Shown here: piece by piece, positions 58,474 to 64,000 of the stretch
Layout of the letters: each line of letters starts with the position of its first letter
How positions within the stretch are numbered: position 1 is the stretch's first letter
NCBI GenBank assembly: GCA_015956445.1
Contig: WIUZ02000001.1
Location: 372,001-436,000 of the forward strand
Reading direction: 5' to 3'
Origin: Thelephora terrestris
Taxonomy: Eukaryota; Basidiomycota; Agaricomycetes; Thelephorales; Thelephoraceae
DNA length: 64,000 bases
The notes under the pieces: generated by a model
Database searches by the model: none
Seen by the model: the letters and a program-made list of their open reading frames with translations, nothing else
Told to the model about the DNA's origin: nothing
Translations under genes and position numbers: made by a program

Positions 58474-60039
58474 ATGCCTGCCTTCAACACTGTGTATTCG
58501 GTATTTTCCGGGATCGGCTTCATCCTTGCGATCGTTCCGCTGTCGTGGCATCTCGAGTCGTGGAATGTGGGGACGTGCATGTACATGATTTGGACGGCCC
58601 TCGCTTGCCTCGTACACTTCGTCGACTCGATTTTGTGGAACGGGAATGCGATCAATTGGGCTCCCGTGTGGTGTGATATCGGTACGTTTAGAAGTCCCCT
58701 TAATGTATTAACTGATTCTTATCTCATTGTCTAGCTATTCGCATCCAAATTGCTGTCGCGGTCGCGTGGCCTGCTTGTGGGCTCTGCATTATTCGTCGCC
58801 TCTACTACATCGCTTCTCCTACCACGGTGACAACCAGTCAAGCCGACGTGCGTTGACCACTAATATTGGGTTTTACAACACCGTCGCTCAACCTCTTTGA
58901 CAGAAACGGCGAGAGATGATCGTCGACTTGTTGATCACGATAGGGATTCCTGTGCTAGAAATGTGTTTGGGTAAGCGCCTTTTGCTGATATTTTCCCATG
59001 AACTCAGTCTAACTCGGGTCCTTTTGTGCCCCAGAATATATCGTTGCTGGTCATAGGTTCAACATATACGAAGACTACGGTTGCGCGCCGGCCACCTGGA
59101 ACACTCCTCTCGCCTATGTTCTCGTTCACTCTTGGCCTCTCATCATCGCGCTCATCTCGGCCACCTACGGCGGTAAGATTTCACTCGCGTTTCTGTCGCT
59201 TCAGGTGCTTATCTGGAGCTAGCCCTCACCATCCGCGCTTTCATGAAGAGGCGAAAGCAGTTCAGGGATCTTATCACTGCCAACTCCAACTTGACTTACA
59301 GCCGTTACTGGCGTCTCGTCGCTTTGGCCTCCCTCGATTTCTGCTTTACCATCCCCTTCGCAACTTGGGGCGTCGTCGGACCCGCGTTGTGGAGCGAAGT
59401 TCGTCCATGGGTCTCCTGGGCTGACACCCACTGGGGGTACTCTCGCGTCTTCCAGTTTCCCAGGATCTTGCTGGATCCGGTTTCTGCTTATTCGCTCGAG
59501 ACCACGCGTTGGGCTGCCGTCTTCTGCGCGTTTGTTTTCTTCGGGTTCTTCGGTTTCGCTGATGAGGCAAGGAAGAACTACCGCCTTCTGGCCTCCACCG
59601 TTACCAAGCGCTTGGGATACACCACGTTCTCCGAGAGCATGGCCATCTCCGACTCGTACGTTGATTATCACTTCATTTCGCTTCCGCCCATGTGTTGACC
59701 TATCCTCTTTACAGTATGGTCAAGTCAAACAATGGCTCAAAGTCCGGCGTTTCGCTCCCCGTGTTCATCACCCAACAAATCGAATCCAAGCGGGATTCCT
59801 TCGACTCTTACTCGGACAAGCTCTCGACCTCGATCATCCTCAACGATTGCGACCTCAAGGTTCAGCCCTACTCTCCTACCGAACAGTCGACTTCCTCAAG
59901 TTCTTCGAGCATGATCTCTCCTGTTGACGAGGTTCCGCGAGTTCCCGAGTCCGTTCTTGACCACACGTCGGTGAGGAGGCCGTCCGTCCCGGACGCCCCC
60001 AAGTCTGTGTACCCGGACAGCGCTCTCGATCAAGTGTAA
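58474..60039 (+). CDS. STE3-type pheromone receptor 3, 433 aa
   Basis: Starts at ATG 58474. Exons are 58474-58681, 58735-58847, 58904-58970, 59035-59172, 59205-59655 and 59715-60039; the total is divisible by three. The intron at 59173-59204 is only 32 nt. STE3 signatures: SWHLESWNVGTC, FVDSILWNGNAINWAPVWCDI, the basic KRREMIVDLL loop, VAGHRFNIYEDYGC, and the R-W...SWADTHW extracellular stretch. It has a Ser-rich tail. Exons 2 and 3 are exactly the same length and phase as in receptor 1 (113 and 67 nt), so the two are paralogs. Confidence 0.92.
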
Positions 60040-61118
60040 ATCCCTCCGCGCTATGAATTTCCCGCCCGCCCGTATGGATATTTATGGAAGGTTTTTATGC
60101 TTTGCGTTCATCCTGTACCCTCCTCCTTCTCGGCTATCCTTATGGTCTATTCCGGTCTATGTGCGAACCTCCAAGGACATTCATTCGGCGTTTGCGAACC
60201 CCTCCACTCGATCTCACAAAACGATAATACCCGCTTCCCCCACCCCCTGAAGGACAGTTATCCTAGCCTCCCTCGTCTGTATTTTTACGAATCCTTGTCT
60301 GATATACCAACTAGAGGAGACGATTCCTCACTGGTTCCCATTCTTTCTTGTGTTTCCTCTAGGGTCTCCTGTCTATTCGCTTCACTTTAGAACTCCTAGC
60401 GTTTTCCTAGTCTGACCCCTACTGTCACTCAGTGTATTTCTTAGAGCGACCCTCTTCCTGTTCACACGCACACCGCACCTGTCATTACCTTGGGATCCAT
60501 GTGTAGCTAAAGAGGAAATGATATCGGTTCCGCCATGTAACAAAAGCTGTTGTTCAAGTGAAGGCAGTACGCTGAGGACGCTGATATGAATCGAAAGCGC
60601 TGACTATAGATAGTTGTCAAGGTTCTTGAAGACTGAACTGTGCCTCCCTGAGCCGGATTGAGTCAGCGAAGCTTTTGGGACAATGTAGATGCAAGTTCGT
60701 CGATTCTGGTGGAAAGCAGAAGTTGATTAAAGGGTTGGCAACTAACGGAATGCGGAAAAGTCCAGCAGAGGAGCAAGCGCATCCGATGCCGCTTGTCGGC
60801 GCTATCAGTTATCAGTACAACAGCAAATGTGCATAAAGCCTTATGGAAGCGCCTGGGCTATACGGAATCGATGATTGAAAAAATCTACAGTAACTATACA
60901 AGTCAAAGGTCGACTGGGTCCAACGTGATGTCCGGAAAAGGCGACGGCATACCAAGGGCGCACATGGATCGGTGCTACAGGAGGGTAAAAACCAAGAGAA
61001 GAAACCTTTGTGCAGCGAGCTTACAATTTGGTTCGGTCACGAAAGGTACCGCTGAGGCGAAGTGAGGCAGAGGTTGTCAAATAGAACAAATAGGTCGAAA
61101 CTACGATCCACTGTTTCA
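60040..61118. other. No supported gene
   Basis: Contains the 3' flank of receptor 3 and a 90-codon frame at 60793-61065 without domain. No RNA gene was recognised. Confidence 0.5.
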
Positions 61119-61871
61119 TCACCAGTCGATCTCGTATGGGCCTGACATCTCGGGCGGGACCCATTGCCTAGGGGCCATAGGTGGTAGATGTGCCACATTT
61201 TGTGTCGTAGAGAGCGACACGTTTGCAACACCTTCTTGAGCGGTGGGGTGCGATATATTTGCAGCATTTTCTTGTCCGACGGAGGACCCAGACATATGTG
61301 CGGGTTCTTCTTGTACGGCGGTAGGCGGGATGTTTGGGGAATTTGATTCCGCGGGGAGGAGCGACATATCGATATCGGCGACATCTTCTTGCGCGGCTGA
61401 GAGGGACACATCTTCCTGTATGACAGTAGGCGGGATGTCTGGAAGATCTTTCTGCGCGGCGAAGAGCAACATATTTGCAACATTTTGTTGTGCGACGGAG
61501 AGTAAGATGTTTGCGGGACCTCCTCGCAAGGCGGTAGGCAGAACGTATTCGGGATCCTCTTGCGCGGCGGGGGACGGGGTATTTGCAAGACCTTCTTGCG
61601 GGGCGGTAGGCGAGACATCCGTAAGATCTTCTTGTAGGTAGGCCCGGATAATGGATGATATCCGCCGGCCAAAGAGATTAAGGAGCCCTAACGGGTAATC
61701 AACAGAGTCAGCCGTGATGAATAGGGAATCGGGCCAATAGCTTTCACTTTTCTTTATGATTTTCGGCAGTCTTCCAATCCAGTTCCTTCTTGAGCGTTGG
61801 GTAGTAGGGAGTGGGAGGGAGGTAGTTGACAGCAAATGATTTGGTAACCCTCGGCTAACGGAAGGCAGCAC
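61119..61871 (-). CDS. Repeat-rich C-terminal part, probably of the kinase-ATPase gene
   Basis: This minus-strand frame follows the NB-ATPase exon after one stop. Its first 80 residues look like the continuation of an NLR-type helical region (GLLNLFGRRISSIIRAYL). The rest is a degenerate repeat of about 15 residues with consensus AAQEDVANIPPTA-like units, visible in DNA as a period near 45 bp at 61180-61640. I could not resolve the splice joining it to 61873, and an independent gene is possible. Confidence 0.45.
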   Translation of the reverse strand: MLPSVSRGLPNHLLSTTSLPLPTTQRSRRNWIGRLPKIIKKSESYWPDSLFITADSVDYPLGLLNLFGRRISSIIRAYLQEDLTDVSPTAPQEGLANTPSPAAQEDPEYVLPTALRGGPANILLSVAQQNVANMLLFAAQKDLPDIPPTVIQEDVSLSAAQEDVADIDMSLLPAESNSPNIPPTAVQEEPAHMSGSSVGQENAANISHPTAQEGVANVSLSTTQNVAHLPPMAPRQWVPPEMSGPYEIDW

Positions 61872-61872
61872 T

Positions 61873-63997
61873 TCAAAGAATTATCACCGGACAACCGTGA
61901 AATAGGCCGAACGAGAAAAACGTACGCCCTTCTGCAGCCATACAGTCAGGACCCCAACTGAAAACTTCCTCTGTTTCCGCATATACAATCATTGACACCA
62001 AGAAGTAGGACCGGAGCGGCGAAAGCATCTCCAGGACCCCGTCTCGGCGTTGGACGAGAGAATATTTGCAAAGCACATCGACCACCTCTCGTACTCCGCC
62101 TACCCCGCGAAAAAAGTCCTCCAAATGGTATTCTCTGATCCCAGGGAAGCATGCGATCGCCCCAAGGACGTCCCGGGTCTTAGACCCTAGCGTTTTGATC
62201 ATCGGAGAGCAAAACATCGGCTCAATGGTGCTCTTGAGACTTTGGTAATAGCTCTTCCCCAGCACACCTTTTTTGTCACCCCATGCCTTCAACAACATCT
62301 GTTCATCCCAACTGTTCTCGCGGGTATACCTAGCGATCAGTTCAATTGAAAATGGGTGGAAGCCCAGTTCCGCGATGAGGGCATCCACTGCAGGAGATCT
62401 GGCCATGTTACTGAGGCTGTAGAAGATATCTCGTGCGCAATCCTGGGGGGGAGTTGACACCTTGACGCGATGGAAACCGTGAATGTCTGGATACGCCCTG
62501 CTCGTAGCGACCAAGCAGACGTGTTCGTAGCAACCGAATTCTTCTATCCTGGAATATATCTCCTTTACCGCAGGGGTCGGTGAGTCGAGGACAGAATCCA
62601 CGCCATCGAGCAACAATATGAGTGGAGGGGAGGACTGGAGGTGTGACTCGAGCTGTGTCGGGTTAGTGTGGATGGCATCGGATAGGCACTCGATGAAACC
62701 CTCCAACGAGTTTGGGAGGTCATCACAACGCATGAAGTGGCGGCTTTCCCCAAATGTTGCCTTGGTTCGTTCATGGTCCAATACGGCACGGGCCACGAAA
62801 GACTTTCCAACGCCGATTGGGCCGAAAAGGGCGACCGACGCAACTTGATCGGTGAGGTCCAGTATCTCATTGGTAATTTCTGAATACCAGTCGGTGGATA
62901 CTGCCGGGACAATATCTCGGTTATCTTTACCCCTCGGGGCGCCGTCCTGGTCTAGACTAGATTTGTTCGAGTGAGTGTTTTGCTCATCGTTGGGAGAACC
63001 ATTTTCAGTCGGGGTCGGATCTTTTGTCGCTGTCTGGGAGCCTTCAGATTGTTGAGTAATCCCTTCCCCGCCCTGCCCCATACCCTCATCCAGGCTGATG
63101 ATGGCATCCCGATGAGCGCTCGGCCGCCTTGAAAAGAGGAAAACTGACCAGTCACGCAAAACACCTGATACCCACGACATCTTGGGGCGCTTTGCGGGAT
63201 CCTCATGCCAACACTGTTCAATTAACTCCCATAGCTTGTCTGTGAGACCCGTGTGGGCCGGCCGCTCTGGTCTTTCCCCCCTGTTCACAGCCGAGCGCGC
63301 CACAGAATCGGATTCAGGAAAGAACGGGACTCGACCGGTGAAAACCTGTGGAGATTAGCCAACGATCGGCCTGTGGCCAGCATCTAAGACCCACCTCAAC
63401 CATCACCATTGCAAAAGAAAAAACATCTGCTTTCTCCCAAGGGAGGCGGAAACCTGGCTCAGCCCATCGCATACAGCGAAAAACCTGGATTGACAAGCCC
63501 ATTTGGAACACGCAAGCCAGGCCAAAATCCGTGACGAATGGGCGACCGGAGTCATCTACATTAATATTTGGCTTTCTGGGTGTCAACGTGCCTGTAATAT
63601 GGGCTGTCTAGCGGTCACTTACCCCACCAAGGTCTCCGTGGACCACATCGTGGAAGTGGAGGTAATCGAGGCCGTTGGCGATTCCAATTAACTTGGGAGG
63701 GTGTAAGCATAGCCCAAGCTATGATAACGGATTTTCCCACAAGATCAAGTCGATTCGCGCCTGGGTGGTCGGTGGTATATTTATCCAGGGTTACGCCTGG
63801 TCTCCAAGCTGAAACGATATGGATAGGCTCAAGAGTGATGCCGAGAAAGGGAACAATGTTTGGGTGCACCAAACGCTTCCACCGGATGATTTCTTCGGGA
63901 AAACACTGTTGGTGCAATCAATGGGGCGAGTTGGAGAGAGAAAAGCGTTGGAAAAGCACCATAGCGTCAAATCGCCAATGGGATGAGAGGGAGACAT
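61873..63997 (-). CDS. Protein kinase-NB ATPase fusion (fungal NLR-like), 5' end outside window
   Basis: Read from the right edge inward. Kinase features: HPNIVPFLG, HDVVHGDL (HGD form of the HRD loop), VTDFGLACV (DFG), RWAEPGF...ADVFSFAMV, then QCWHEDPAKRP. The intron at 63346-63394 restores EV/FTGRVPFF; earlier introns near 63580-63730 are less certain. Next comes a P-loop GPIGVGKS and a Walker B-like LILLLDGVDSV, followed by ATSRAYPDI and winged-helix-like sequence, as in NACHT/NB-ARC ATPases. Kinase-NB fusions of this kind are expected in nonself recognition or cell-death control. The kinase Gly loop lies beyond the window. Confidence 0.75.
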
Positions 63998-64000
63998 TGA

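Overview
The window looks like genomic DNA of a mushroom-forming basidiomycete (Agaricomycete). The evidence is short phase-consistent introns (31-65 nt), two Ty3/gypsy elements of basidiomycete type, a Tnp2/CACTA (Plavaka-like) transposase, a Zn2Cys6 regulator, three STE3-type pheromone receptors, and a protein kinase-NB-ATPase fusion. All gene models are manual exon readings; no database search was possible.

Layout. (1) 1-2.9 kb is terminal or subtelomeric-like: a 341-bp inverted repeat rich in degenerate CCTAA/TTAGG motifs, then a 35-bp minisatellite. (2) 2.9-38 kb is a nest of transposons. A transposon-type gene on the minus strand (2977-3173 plus 12428-15918) is split by gypsy element E1 (3174-12427, near-identical 1027-bp LTRs, CCGC target duplication). 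A complete Tnp2-type transposase gene follows (17672-20816, minus). A multi-exon gene of unknown function (20996-22216) is cut off by gypsy element E2 (22217-35304, 1004-bp LTRs). On E2's far side a 5'-truncated gene ends in a papain/UCH-like cysteine protease domain (35305-37888).

(3) E2 is the most unusual object. Besides gag-pol it carries two multi-exon genes on the opposite strand, between pol and the 3' LTR. The second gene sits between two copies of the polypurine tract. Both E1 and E2 appear to make Gag-Pol by -1 frameshifting at the same AAATTTT heptamer just before the gag stop.

(4) 38-64 kb looks like ordinary chromosomal sequence. It holds a transcription factor with two tandem Zn2Cys6 clusters, each split by a 13-nt microexon at the same place; a small conserved CsbD-like protein; an orphan KA1-type kinase tail; three STE3-like receptors flanking a predicted coiled-coil membrane protein; and a kinase-NB-ATPase (NLR-like) gene that runs off the right edge. 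The receptor cluster resembles a B mating-type or receptor-like locus, but I found no convincing CaaX pheromone precursor gene.
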